Shown one piece after another: positions 45,017 to 53,002 of a DNA stretch of 64,000 nucleotides. The translations under genes were made by a program, and so were the position numbers. How positions within the stretch are numbered: the stretch's first letter is position 1; each line of letters starts with the position of its first letter. The stretch lies in the NCBI RefSeq assembly GCF_900590885.1, contig NZ_UUON01000004.1:1-64000 (forward strand), read 5' to 3'. This DNA is from Pseudomonas viridiflava. Its GTDB lineage: Bacteria > Pseudomonadota > Gammaproteobacteria > Pseudomonadales > Pseudomonadaceae. Below the pieces are notes generated by a model. That model was not told the origin of the DNA. It did no database searches and worked only from the letters and a program-made list of their open reading frames with translations.

Positions 45017-46510
45017 TTACTCGGGGACGTGCGCTACACCATCTGAATCGGTCATTGCCCGCTCCAGCAGATCTGCCGGCAGGCTTTTACTCGCCCGGGC
45101 GCCGAGCAACCTCAGTTGCTCGGTGCGGCTGACCAGATTTCCGCGTCCATCTGTCAGCTTGTTTCGCGCCGCGCTGTAAGCCTTGTCCAACTGCTGCAAG
45201 CGGTTGCCGACTTCATCCAGGTCCTGGATAAACAGCACGAACTTGTCGTACAGCCAACCGGCACGCTCGGCGATTTCCCGGGCATTCTGGCTTTGGCGTT
45301 CCTGCTTCCACAGGCTGTCGATCACGCGCAGGGTGGCCAGCAAGGTGGTCGGGCTGACGATGACGATATGGCGGTCGAAGGCTTCCTGAAACAGGTTGGG
45401 CTCGGCCTGCAAGGCTGCGGAGAACGCCGCTTCGATCGGCACGAACAGCAACACGAAATCCAGGCTGTGCAAGCCTTCCAGGCGCTTGTAATCCTTACCG
45501 GCCAAGCCTTTGACGTGATTGCGCAGCGACAGCACGTGCTGCTTCAGCGCGGCCTGGCCGATCACCTCGTCGTCCGCTGCCACGTATTGTTGATACGCGG
45601 TCAGGCTGACCTTGGAATCCACCACCACCTGTTTGTCGCCAGGCAACATGATCAACACGTCTGGCTGAAAGCGCTCGCCGTCCGGGCCCTTGAGGCTGAC
45701 TTGGGTCTGGTACTCGCGGCCCTTTTCCAGGCCGGCATGTTCCAGCACGCGCTCGAGAATCAGCTCACCCCAGTTGCCCTGGGTTTTCTGGCCCTTGAGG
45801 GCGCGGGTCAGGTTGGTGGCTTCGTCTGACAGGCGCAGGTTCAACTGCTGTAGGCGTTCAAGCTCCTTGGCCAGGGAAAAGCGCTCGCGTGCTTCATTCT
45901 GGTAGCTTTCTTCCACGCGTTTTTCGAACGACTGGATGCGTTCCTTCAAAGGGTCGAGCAATTGCCCCAAGCGTTCCTGGCTGGTTTCGGCGAAACGCTG
46001 CTCGCGCTCGTCAAAAATCTTGCCGGCCAGTTCAGCAAACTGCGCGCGCAGCTCGTCCCGCGAGCCTTGCAGGTCGGTGAGGCGCTGTTGATGGCTGTCC
46101 TGTTGCTCGCGCAGTTCGGCGCGCAAAGCCGCCGACAGCGCGTCGAGGCGGCGCAATTCGGTTTCCTTGGCGCTACGGTCGAGGTTCCAGGCGTGGGCGG
46201 CGTCGCGGGCATTGTCGCGGTCGATCTGCAGCAACTCGACTTCACGGCGCACGGCGGCCAGGTCGGCCTGCTTGGCGGCATTGGCATGGCTCAGGTCGCT
46301 GATCTCGTCGCGACTGGCGTCCAGTTGGGCGGCCAGGCCTTCCTGAGCCAATTGCGCAGTGGCCAGGCGCTCTTCGAGCAGTTCCCAGCCAGTGGTGCGC
46401 GCGGCCAACCGCCGCTGGATCTGCCAGCACACGGCCAATAAAGGCACTGCAGCGCCAGCGAGACCCAAGGCAATACTGGTCCAGTCAAAAGCCATAGCCA
46501 TTTCTGCCAT
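45017..46510 (-). CDS. rmuC: DNA recombination protein RmuC
   Basis: A 497-residue protein with an N-terminal membrane anchor (about 10-30, IALGLAGAAVPLLAVCWQIQ), a long coiled coil (about 40-230) and the RmuC nuclease-like domain (about 240-450) with GNWGELILERVLEHAGL and RFQPDVLIMLPGDKQVVVDSKVSL (in part). RmuC limits inversions and rearrangements at short repeats. ATG codons three and five codons later are possible starts. It lies downstream of the small Sel1-like gene. Confidence 0.94.
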   Translation of the reverse strand: MAEMAMAFDWTSIALGLAGAAVPLLAVCWQIQRRLAARTTGWELLEERLATAQLAQEGLAAQLDASRDEISDLSHANAAKQADLAAVRREVELLQIDRDNARDAAHAWNLDRSAKETELRRLDALSAALRAELREQQDSHQQRLTDLQGSRDELRAQFAELAGKIFDEREQRFAETSQERLGQLLDPLKERIQSFEKRVEESYQNEARERFSLAKELERLQQLNLRLSDEATNLTRALKGQKTQGNWGELILERVLEHAGLEKGREYQTQVSLKGPDGERFQPDVLIMLPGDKQVVVDSKVSLTAYQQYVAADDEVIGQAALKQHVLSLRNHVKGLAGKDYKRLEGLHSLDFVLLFVPIEAAFSAALQAEPNLFQEAFDRHIVIVSPTTLLATLRVIDSLWKQERQSQNAREIAERAGWLYDKFVLFIQDLDEVGNRLQQLDKAYSAARNKLTDGRGNLVSRTEQLRLLGARASKSLPADLLERAMTDSDGVAHVPE

Positions 46511-46556
46511 TACCGAAAAAGAGCAAGGTTAACCAAGCACAGGGCGGGAGGACAGC

Positions 46557-46880
46557 TCAGTCTTCGACCTGGCCCAGTTCCCGCTGGGCGCGGCGGTCGC
46601 CGGCACGGGCGGCGAGGCGCAGCAGGTCGTGGCCGATGCGGCGGTCGCGGGCGTTGCCGCACTCACGGCACATCAACTGGCCCAGGCGGCTTTGTGCCGC
46701 GACTACACCCTCGCGGGCCGGCTGCTTGAGCAAACGCCCGGCGAAGTGTTTGACGTTGGTGTTATGGCCCAGGCGCGGGCTGTCGAGCAACCACAGGGCG
46801 ACCTTCAAGGAAAAACGCTTGGGTACGGTAACAGTCTGCGGGGTGTCGGTAACAGAAGGTGATACTGAGCGAAACTTCAT
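46557..46880 (-). CDS. Small Sel1-repeat-like protein
   Basis: A 107-residue basic protein (MKFRSVSPSVTDTPQTVTVP start). Its C-terminal half reads AARAGDRRAQRELGQ, like a single Sel1 repeat, and it has a CREC pair. The frame is open 53 codons further upstream but without conservation. It sits 46 bases before rmuC on the same strand. It resembles short Sel1-type proteins of pseudomonads; function unknown. Confidence 0.65.
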   Translation of the reverse strand: MKFRSVSPSVTDTPQTVTVPKRFSLKVALWLLDSPRLGHNTNVKHFAGRLLKQPAREGVVAAQSRLGQLMCRECGNARDRRIGHDLLRLAARAGDRRAQRELGQVED

Positions 46881-47337
46881 AAAGCACTGCGGGACAGAAC
46901 GGAAGGCGCGCCACTCTACTCTTTTTTTCCTACAGGTAAAGCTGAAAAAACCTTGCACGCCCGTTCTAGAGCAAGCGCTCGGGACAATCCACAGAAGCTG
47001 TGGATAACTCAGTGGACAACCCCCCTTTAAGGCTCGCAAAGCCCCATGGAATGGGGGCCGCAGTCAAACTGACGATTTTTTCACCAATAAAAAAAAGCCA
47101 GATTTTTCATTGACTTAAATTTCCATTGCAGGCTAACGGCGTCCAGACAAGGTAGATGACGGCGTGGTTACACATGCCGCAACTAATGTGCACAAGTACC
47201 CACCCACCGGTTATATCAAAGGCTTTTTTTGAAGTGACAGGCTGTAAAAATGTTACCGCAAGGGCCGACCAGGGACTTTTCAAATCGTTGCGGGCTCGCC
47301 ACACTCTCGACCTGCATCGCGACGGTGAGTGAGGTCG
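46881..47337. other. Intergenic region with DnaA-box-like palindrome and AT-rich tracts
   Basis: This 457-base gap separates two divergent small genes. ATCCACAG-AAG-CTGTGGAT (46987-47005) is a perfect 8-bp inverted repeat. Its right arm runs into TGTGGATAA, the complement of a consensus DnaA box, and GTGGACAA follows. A GGGGCC/CCCCAT hairpin lies near 47041-47070, then a long A/T-rich stretch with AAAAAAAA and TTTTTT runs (47080-47130). No gene was identified. Confidence 0.5.
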
Positions 47338-47643
47338 ATGAAAGGAATTCTGTTATTCGCCGTGTTGTTACTTGCAATCTGTGTGATTTCGCTGGGGATC
47401 AACGCAGCACTGCCATCGCCGGATGGCGCATTGTTTGCCATCGCTATCCTGCTGTCTGCGGCGTTCACCGCCGTGAGCCTGTGCATCGAACTGGGCGAAG
47501 GCCGCATCAATGATATGCGCGATGTGATGAAGGTGGTCGAGACGGGGCAATCCCTGCGCCTGACCCTTGCAGCGTATGGGCTGGGCTGCTCGATGGCGGC
47601 GGCTACCACGGTGCTGGTGTATCGCGGGCTGCTGGGTGGCTAG
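47338..47643 (+). CDS. Small two-helix membrane protein
   Basis: A 101-residue protein with hydrophobic segments at about 4-25 (ILLFAVLLLAICVISLGINAA), 30-50 (GALFAIAILLSAAFTAVSLCI) and 76-97, and a short polar loop GEGRINDMRDVMKVVET between. The ATG at 47338 has GAGG only 3 bases upstream; GTG 47329 is an alternative start. No function is recognised. It is flanked by two long gene-free stretches. Confidence 0.55.
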   Translation: MKGILLFAVLLLAICVISLGINAALPSPDGALFAIAILLSAAFTAVSLCIELGEGRINDMRDVMKVVETGQSLRLTLAAYGLGCSMAAATTVLVYRGLLGG

Positions 47644-48086
47644 TTGAAGTTTTTTGGCTAGCACACTTCCCTTCCCGGTTTCAATCCGTTACTATCCGCA
47701 ACGTTAGTACCAAGCTGAAAGTCAATTCTGGTCGAACAACTCCCCTGAACAACACGGGATCGACCACCTCGATGGTTTCCAGGTATCACTTGCGACGACA
47801 CTGCCTTTGAACAAGCAAAGGGTGTCGCGAAGTCTCAATACTCTGACCGAACCAGCCTGCAAATTGATCAGGATCTCCACCCCGGGCCCAGAACCTTTGC
47901 CCCTGTTGTGTTGCCTGCCCTCCTAAGTACCTACCTGCCAGCCCAAGCGCGCCTAACTTATCAGCGCTTCAAACTGGCTGCTTTGTTCCAGTCGGGTTCT
48001 TCGTTCGATCAATGGTGATCAACGTCACTGGAACGTTTTAACGTTGCACGGTTCTTAACCGTGTCATTTGTAGGAACACCAATAAT
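47644..48086. other. Long gene-free leader region before the 73-residue gene
   Basis: This 443-base stretch has no convincing gene. A stable stem-loop lies at 47796-47827: CGACAC then CCTTTG pair with CAAAGG then GTGTCG, giving 12 bp with a 2-base bulge and loop AACAAG. The rest is pyrimidine-rich and unstructured to the eye. It could be a long 5-prime leader of the next gene or contain a small RNA, but no terminator was seen inside it. Confidence 0.4.
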
Positions 48087-48308
48087 ATGTCGACTATCCA
48101 CACTCAGGATGCCATTCGCACCCTCACCAACGCTTTTGCCCCAATGAACTGCCTGATCATGGCCGCTCGCAAAGGCTGCTTCAGCTTCACCCTGGTCAAC
48201 GAACACGGCATCGCTCGTCACAGCGAACGCCTGTACCCCGATCAATACTCCAGCGCAGAACCGCTGCAGGCCGTGATCGAGCGTACCCGTCAGGCACTGG
48301 TTGCCTGA
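48087..48308 (+). CDS. Conserved small protein, possibly DUF3509 family
   Basis: A 73-residue protein. Its pattern (LTNAFAPMNCLIMAARKGCFSFTLVN, in part, then VIERTRQAL) is reminiscent of DUF3509 proteins of pseudomonads, which I cannot confirm. An AGGAA ribosome site precedes the ATG by about 11 bases. A strong terminator follows and a very long leader precedes, so it is a single-gene transcript. Function unknown. Confidence 0.7.
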   Translation: MSTIHTQDAIRTLTNAFAPMNCLIMAARKGCFSFTLVNEHGIARHSERLYPDQYSSAEPLQAVIERTRQALVA

Positions 48309-48330
48309 TCGACCCGAGTCGCTGAAACAC

Positions 48331-48362
48331 AAAAAACCCTGTTTAAAACACAGGGTTTTTTA
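48331..48362 (+). terminator. Rho-independent terminator
   Basis: AAAACCCTGT-TTAAAA-CACAGGGTTTTTT forms a stem of about 9-10 bp followed by a T-run, 22 bases after the stop of the 73-residue gene. The A-run on the other side makes it potentially bidirectional. Confidence 0.85.
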
Positions 48363-48585
48363 TTGCCTGGCATTTCTAATTTGAGCCTTTGCGCTAAGTT
48401 CAAATAGATATAACCGTTATAACTGCATGGCGAAGATGTTTTAAAAACAGTCCTTTACATCACAAATATGACACTACACTTCAACTCAAGCGGCATGATC
48501 CGCTTCCGGCGAGCCTGAGATCCGATTCACTGCTGCCAAGCCCCCCCTCAGGCCTCGTCGACCACTTTCACGGATTGAGGCATGT

Positions 48586-49068
48586 ATGGGTATCGCTGCC
48601 AGCGAATTGTGTCGTTATGTGATCCGGCCGACGCTGATGTACCTCGGTCGCCATAACCAGACGGCTGAATCCCTGCTGCTGGGCATTGCCGCCAGCCAGT
48701 CGGAACTGGGCTCAGCCTTGCACGACCGCCGCGGGCACGGTCTGTACAGCATCACCGAACCCCGCCATCGCGCCCTGTGGGATAACTACCTGGCCCTGGA
48801 CCCCGAGCGCGCCAGCCTGGTACGCGGGCTGGCCAGCCAGCATGCGTTTCTCAGCGCGCCTCAACTTGAACTGACGGTAAACCTGCGTTACGCCACCGCC
48901 ATCGCCTGGCTGCTGGTAGAGCAACACACCCCTGCACTCCCTCCGCCGGGCGATGTTTTGGCCATGGCGCGTATCTGGAAAGAAATTTTTCACCCTCAAG
49001 GAAGGCTGCGCGATTTCACTCAAGCGTGGCAAACCTGCGTTTCACCCATGAATCACGTGGTTTGCTGA
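48586..49068 (+). CDS. Hypothetical protein resembling podophage virion proteins
   Basis: A 160-residue protein; GAGG lies 6 bases before the ATG. The segments VIRPTLMYLG, AESLLLGIAASQSELG, GLYSITEPRHRALWDNYL and LTVNLRYATAIAWLL follow the pattern I recall for hypothetical structural or lysozyme-like proteins of Pseudomonas and enterobacterial podophages, where AAQES and GIYQIEPAT occupy the same places. No other phage gene is nearby, so it may be a domesticated gene. Biochemical function is unknown. Confidence 0.6.
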   Translation: MGIAASELCRYVIRPTLMYLGRHNQTAESLLLGIAASQSELGSALHDRRGHGLYSITEPRHRALWDNYLALDPERASLVRGLASQHAFLSAPQLELTVNLRYATAIAWLLVEQHTPALPPPGDVLAMARIWKEIFHPQGRLRDFTQAWQTCVSPMNHVVC

Positions 49069-49214
49069 CCGGGCAATTTGCAAGATTCGCCAAAAACCCT
49101 GAATTCTGGTCGGATTGTCCTACAAAACCGCTCTATCTCCTGCATTACAGCCTATAGCGCGATGTTAAATTTATTGTTACTTTCCGCAGCGGTGATCACC
49201 ACGGAGTTCTAATA

Positions 49215-50519
49215 ATGAAAAAAGTAATGCTCAAGACCACACTTAGCCTCGCCGTTGCCATGGCCTCTTCCAGCATCTTCGCAAGCGGCTTTGCCCTTAA
49301 CGAACAAGATGTCGCCGGGATGGGTACAGGATTCGCAGGCCGCTCTTCTTCTGCCGATAACGCAAGCACTGTTTATGGTAACCCTGCCGGTATGGCTCGC
49401 CTCGAAGGCCAGCAGATTACGGGTGGTGTTGCAGTCATCGACGCCTCCACAGATATCAAAGATGCAGGCGGCCGCTCTTCCGGCAGTAACAAGGGTGACA
49501 TGGTTCCTTTCACCGGGGTTCCATTCGGCTTCTACACCAACAAACTCAACGAACAGTGGGCGATCGGCTTCGGTGTTTATGCACCGTTTGGCCTGAAGAC
49601 CGACTACGAAAGTGGCTTCCAGGGCCGTGCCTTTGGCAGCAAGAGCGAAGTGTCGGTTATCACCTTCCAACCGACCGTCAGCTACGCCTTCAATGACAAA
49701 GTTTCGATCGGTTTTGGCCCGACCATCAACCGGATCGCCGGCACTCTGGAATCGCAGCCAAGCCTGGCATCAGTTCCACTTCCAGGCCTCGCCGGTACCG
49801 GTGACAGCAAGATCAAGGTCAAGGGCGATGACACGGCCCTTGGTTTCAACGCCGGTATCCTGGTGCAAGCCACCGACACTACACGCGTTGGCCTGACCTA
49901 CCACTCGAAAGTGAAGTACAAGCTCAAAGGCCACACCGAAGTGACTCCAGGTACCGGCGTACCGGCAGGCTACTTGGCGGGCGCCCGCTACGACGCATCG
50001 CTGAAAGTCGATACCCCTGAATCCTGGGATGCCTCGGTCACTCAAGATTTGAGTGATGACTGGAAGCTGTATGGCGGCGCGACCTGGACCCGCTGGAGCC
50101 GTTTGAAAGACATTACGGTCAACAACGAAGGCGTAACAGTCGCTAATGGCGGTGCACTGGCACCGCGGATTGTCAGCCAGATTTCAGAACCGCAGAACTG
50201 GCACGACACTTGGGCCTACGCTGTGGGTACCTCGTACCAGTTGACCAAACAAGTCGTGCTGCGTACCGGTCTGACCTTCGACCAATCCCCAACCAACAAC
50301 AAGGATCGTTCGCCACGTATCCCTACCGGCGACCGCACCATTTTCAGCTTGGGCCTGGGCTACGCCGTAATGGATAACATGACCATCGACGTGGCTTACT
50401 CCTACCTCAAGGAAGAACCGGTCAAGATCAACAAGACCAACGAACTGGGCTCGTCCTACAGCTCCAAGTACAAAAACAGCGCCAACGGTTTCGGCCTGGG
50501 CCTGACGTACAAGTTCTGA
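49215..50519 (+). CDS. FadL/OmpP1/TodX family outer-membrane protein
   Basis: A 434-residue barrel with a signal peptide (1-24, cut after SIFASG) and the family N-terminus GFALNEQDVAGMGTGFAGRS followed by NASTVYGNPAGMARL, which forms the hatch. The last strand ends in Phe (GLGLTYKF). FadL-type channels take up long-chain fatty acids or other hydrophobic compounds. An ACGGAG ribosome site lies 9 bases before the ATG. It is monocistronic with a strong terminator. Confidence 0.93.
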   Translation: MKKVMLKTTLSLAVAMASSSIFASGFALNEQDVAGMGTGFAGRSSSADNASTVYGNPAGMARLEGQQITGGVAVIDASTDIKDAGGRSSGSNKGDMVPFTGVPFGFYTNKLNEQWAIGFGVYAPFGLKTDYESGFQGRAFGSKSEVSVITFQPTVSYAFNDKVSIGFGPTINRIAGTLESQPSLASVPLPGLAGTGDSKIKVKGDDTALGFNAGILVQATDTTRVGLTYHSKVKYKLKGHTEVTPGTGVPAGYLAGARYDASLKVDTPESWDASVTQDLSDDWKLYGGATWTRWSRLKDITVNNEGVTVANGGALAPRIVSQISEPQNWHDTWAYAVGTSYQLTKQVVLRTGLTFDQSPTNNKDRSPRIPTGDRTIFSLGLGYAVMDNMTIDVAYSYLKEEPVKINKTNELGSSYSSKYKNSANGFGLGLTYKF

Positions 50520-50533
50520 TCTAAAACTGCATA

Positions 50534-50572
50534 AAAAAGCCCCGCTCTCCTGCAAAGGAGGCGGGGCTTTTT
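50534..50572. terminator. Bidirectional terminator of fadL-type gene and gpx
   Basis: AAAAGCCCCGC..CTCC and GGAG.GCGGGGCTTTTT pair as a stem of about 15 bp around the loop TGCAAA, with A-rich and T-rich flanks. It lies between the convergent stops at 50519 and 50585. Confidence 0.9.
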
Positions 50573-50584
50573 AGTCGCCGCTGA

Positions 50585-51139
50585 TCAGGGTTTAGAAGCT
50601 ATCGCCTCCTCCACCGCCTTGATCAACTCCGGGCTGTCCGGCTTGGTCAGACTGGAGAAGTTAGCTATCACCTTGCCCTGGCGGTCCACCACATACTTGT
50701 AGAAATTCCACTTCGGCGGCGCGTCGGTCTGCTGCGCCAGCACCTTGAACAGGTGCACCGCGTCCGGCCCCTTGACCCTCTGCGGCTCGGTCATGGTGAA
50801 GGTCACGCCGTAATTCACGTAGCAGACCTTGGCGGTCTCTTCGCCGGTCTTGGCTTCCTGCTTGAAGTCATCCGACGGCACGCCGATCACCTCCAGTCCT
50901 TCACCCTTGTAGCGTTGGTACAGCGCTTCAAGGCCTTTGAATTGCGGCGCGAAGCCACAGAAGCTCGCCGTGTTGACGATCACCAGCGGCTTGCCGGCAA
51001 AGCGTTGGCACAAGTCGATGGATTCCTTGGCGCGCAGCTTGGGCAATTGCCCTTCGAGCAAGGGAGGGCAATCGGCAGCCATCGCCACGCCACCAAACGC
51101 AGCCATCAGCACGGGTACAGCGAGCCAGCGCATCTGCAT
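50585..51139 (-). CDS. Periplasmic glutathione peroxidase-like protein
   Basis: A 184-residue thiol peroxidase with a signal peptide (1-22, [16 protein letters not shown]). The peroxidatic cysteine is C61 ([12 protein letters not shown]), and W144/N145 of the KWNFYKYV motif are present. The tetrad Gln of classical enzymes (SNQF) is replaced: the motif reads VPSDDF. It would reduce peroxides in the periplasm, probably with a thioredoxin-like partner. It follows the micropeptide gene by 34 bases and may belong to that transcript. Confidence 0.88.
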   Translation of the reverse strand: MQMRWLAVPVLMAAFGGVAMAADCPPLLEGQLPKLRAKESIDLCQRFAGKPLVIVNTASFCGFAPQFKGLEALYQRYKGEGLEVIGVPSDDFKQEAKTGEETAKVCYVNYGVTFTMTEPQRVKGPDAVHLFKVLAQQTDAPPKWNFYKYVVDRQGKVIANFSSLTKPDSPELIKAVEEAIASKP

Positions 51140-51173
51140 GTCGAAACGTCCTATAGAAGTACAGGCATCGAAC

Positions 51174-51296
51174 TTAACAGATCGACATACCCAGTTGCAT
51201 CAACGCCAGGCCACCGCGCTGCCAACCCCACCAGGCCAGCAGCAACAAAAGCGTGACTGCTGCGGCCCCACCCAACAGGTACCCGTTGAAACTCAT
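51174..51296 (-). CDS. 40-residue membrane micropeptide coupled to the MFS gene
   Basis: The peptide starts [10 protein letters not shown], then has a hydrophobic helix ([15 protein letters not shown]) and ends LMQLGMSIC. Its ATG (51296-51294) overlaps the TGA of the MFS exporter as ATGA, and GGAGG lies 4 bases upstream inside the MFS gene, so both signals support translation. A single inner-membrane segment is predicted. It may modulate the exporter, as small peptides do for other transporters; that is inference. It is too short for standard gene finders. Confidence 0.65.
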   Translation of the reverse strand: MSFNGYLLGGAAAVTLLLLLAWWGWQRGGLALMQLGMSIC

Positions 51297-52501
51297 GCTG
51301 CCTCCAGTTGCGCCTGCAAGCGCGCCACCGGCCGCTCACGCACCGGCCAGTTGAGGGCGGCGGCGAGCAGGCTCAACAGAATCGCGACCTGCCAGATCAA
51401 ATCGTAGTTACCGGTTCGATCATAGACCACCCCGCCCAACCAGCCGCCGAGGAACGAGCCGAGCTGGTGGAAGAGGAACACGATCCCACCGAGCATCGAG
51501 AGATTTCGCACACCAAACAGCGTGGCGACGGTGCCGTTGGTCAGCGGCACCGTGGACAACCACAGGAAGCCCATGGCCATGCCGAACAGATACGCTGTGA
51601 CTTCGGTCACCGGCGCCCACAGGAACAGCGCAATCACCACCGCGCGCAGCAGGTACAGACCGGTGAGCAAGCGCGGCTTGGACATGCGCCCGCCCAACCA
51701 GCCGGCGGTGTAGGTACCGAAGATATTGAACAGGCCGATCAACGCCAGCACCGTCGTGCCGACGGTCGCCGGCAAGTGTTGATCGACCAGGTATGCCGGC
51801 AGGTGCACACCGATAAACACCACCTGGAAACCGCAGACAAAAAAGCCGAATGCCAACAGCCAGAACCCGGAATGGGAGCAGGCTTCCTTCAGCGCTTCAC
51901 CCAGGGTTTGCTGGCCGGCCATCACCGGCAGCGGCTTGTCCTTGAGCATGCTGACCAGCGGCAGGATCAACGCCACCATCAAGCCCAGCGCAAGCAAGGC
52001 GGCCGACCAGCCGAGCCAACTGATCAGGCCCAGGGTGCCCGGCACCATGGCGAACTGGCCGAACGACCCGGCCGCACTGGCAATGCCCATGGCCATGCTG
52101 CGTTTTTCCGGCGCCACGGCACGCCCGACCACGCCGAGAATCACCGAGAACGAGGTACCGGACAGCCCAATGCCAATCAGCAGGCCCGCGCTCAGGGACA
52201 GCGACCACGCCGAATCCGACATGCCCATCAACACCAGGCCTACGGCGTACAGTACACCGCCGACAAACACCGCTTTGGTGGCGCCAAAACGGTCGGCGAG
52301 CGCGCCGGTAAACGGCTGCGCCAGGCCCCAGATCAGGTTCTGCAAGGCGATGGCAAAGGCAAACGTCTCACGGCCCCAACCAAACTCGCTGCTCATAGGC
52401 GCCAAAAAAAGACCGAAACCATGCCGCACGCCCAACGACAACGCCAGGATCAGCGCACTCCCCACAAGGATCCAACCACTGGTGCGCCACATCGAGGTCA
52501 T
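51293..52501 (-). CDS. MFS transporter
   Basis: A 402-residue major facilitator with about 12 membrane helices. The loop 2-3 motif is GALADRFGATKAVF and a proline-glycine rich helix 5 motif is seen at GTLGLISWLG. It resembles drug or carboxylate MFS proteins; the substrate is unknown. It lies 54 bases after a MarR gene on the same strand, with a 16-bp palindrome and a likely promoter in the gap. A GCGGAG ribosome site precedes the ATG. It is coupled to the micropeptide downstream. Confidence 0.9.
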   Translation of the reverse strand: MTSMWRTSGWILVGSALILALSLGVRHGFGLFLAPMSSEFGWGRETFAFAIALQNLIWGLAQPFTGALADRFGATKAVFVGGVLYAVGLVLMGMSDSAWSLSLSAGLLIGIGLSGTSFSVILGVVGRAVAPEKRSMAMGIASAAGSFGQFAMVPGTLGLISWLGWSAALLALGLMVALILPLVSMLKDKPLPVMAGQQTLGEALKEACSHSGFWLLAFGFFVCGFQVVFIGVHLPAYLVDQHLPATVGTTVLALIGLFNIFGTYTAGWLGGRMSKPRLLTGLYLLRAVVIALFLWAPVTEVTAYLFGMAMGFLWLSTVPLTNGTVATLFGVRNLSMLGGIVFLFHQLGSFLGGWLGGVVYDRTGNYDLIWQVAILLSLLAAALNWPVRERPVARLQAQLEAA

Positions 52502-52517
52502 TTCTTATTCTCCGCTC

Positions 52518-52533
52518 GCGGGTATATACCCGC
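52518..52533. promoter_or_regulatory. Perfect 16-bp palindrome, operator before the MFS gene
   Basis: GCGGGTATATACCCGC is a perfect palindrome 17-32 bases upstream of the MFS ATG. Its TATA centre could be a -10 element (TATACC). A near-identical copy lies at the marR promoter (52964-52979), so this is the likely binding site of the MarR protein encoded between them. Confidence 0.75.
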
Positions 52534-52555
52534 TTGTATTCGAACAAACCCGCCT

Positions 52556-52960
52556 TCAGGCGAGTTCATCCAGCAAGGCCAACAAGGTTTCGCGTTTATC
52601 CGCGCCGAGTTGATCGATCAATTTCTGCTGCGCCGCTTCCCAGGCCGGCAAGGCGGCGGCCAGACGTTCTGCACCGGCGTCGGTGAGCAACACCAGGCGG
52701 TTGCGCAGGTCATTGCCTTCGACCAACTGCACCAGCCCTTCGCACTCCAGCACCCGCAGGTTGCGCCCCAAGGTGCTGCGATCCAGGCCCATGGCTTCGG
52801 CCAGGCTGGAAATACTTGGCTGATCGAGGCGCTGCAAGTTGCACAGCAAAGAATACTGGGCGACGTTGATTCCGAAGCCGTCGAGGGCGCCGTCGTAATA
52901 CCGGCTGACGCCACGGGCGGCACGTCGCAGGTTGGTGCATAAACATTGGGAAGCAAGCAT
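52556..52960 (-). CDS. MarR family transcriptional regulator of the MFS operon
   Basis: A 134-residue winged-helix repressor. The HTH is SISSLAEAMGLDRSTLGRNLRVLECEGLVQ (in part), and the wing is around DLRNRLVLLTDAG. The ATG at 52960 is only 4 bases from a palindromic operator and has no ribosome site. TTGCAT-N17-TATACA places transcription start on the A of the ATG, so the mRNA is probably leaderless. It should repress itself and the MFS gene downstream. The ligand is unknown. Confidence 0.9.
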   Translation of the reverse strand: MLASQCLCTNLRRAARGVSRYYDGALDGFGINVAQYSLLCNLQRLDQPSISSLAEAMGLDRSTLGRNLRVLECEGLVQLVEGNDLRNRLVLLTDAGAERLAAALPAWEAAQQKLIDQLGADKRETLLALLDELA

Positions 52961-52963
52961 GGA

Positions 52964-52995
52964 GCGTGTATATACCCGCGATTAAGGAAATGCAA
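52964..52995 (-). promoter_or_regulatory. marR promoter with embedded operator
   Basis: On the minus strand TTGCAT (52990-52995), a 17-base spacer and TATACA (52967-52972) form a good sigma-70 promoter. The palindrome GCGTGTATATACCCGC (52964-52979, 15 of 16 bases like the copy at 52518-52533) covers the -10. The first transcribed base would be about 52960, the A of the start codon. Confidence 0.65.
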
Positions 52996-53002
52996 GAAAG
53001 TG

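Noticed and set aside
46985..47130. Replication origin
   Set aside because: Only one good DnaA box and a half-site are present, and dnaA, dnaN, gyrB or rpmH are absent; Pseudomonas oriC lies beside those genes.
48009..48332. 107-residue minus-strand frame over the 73-residue gene
   Set aside because: It is antisense to a gene with a ribosome site and terminator, and its own end lacks any signal.
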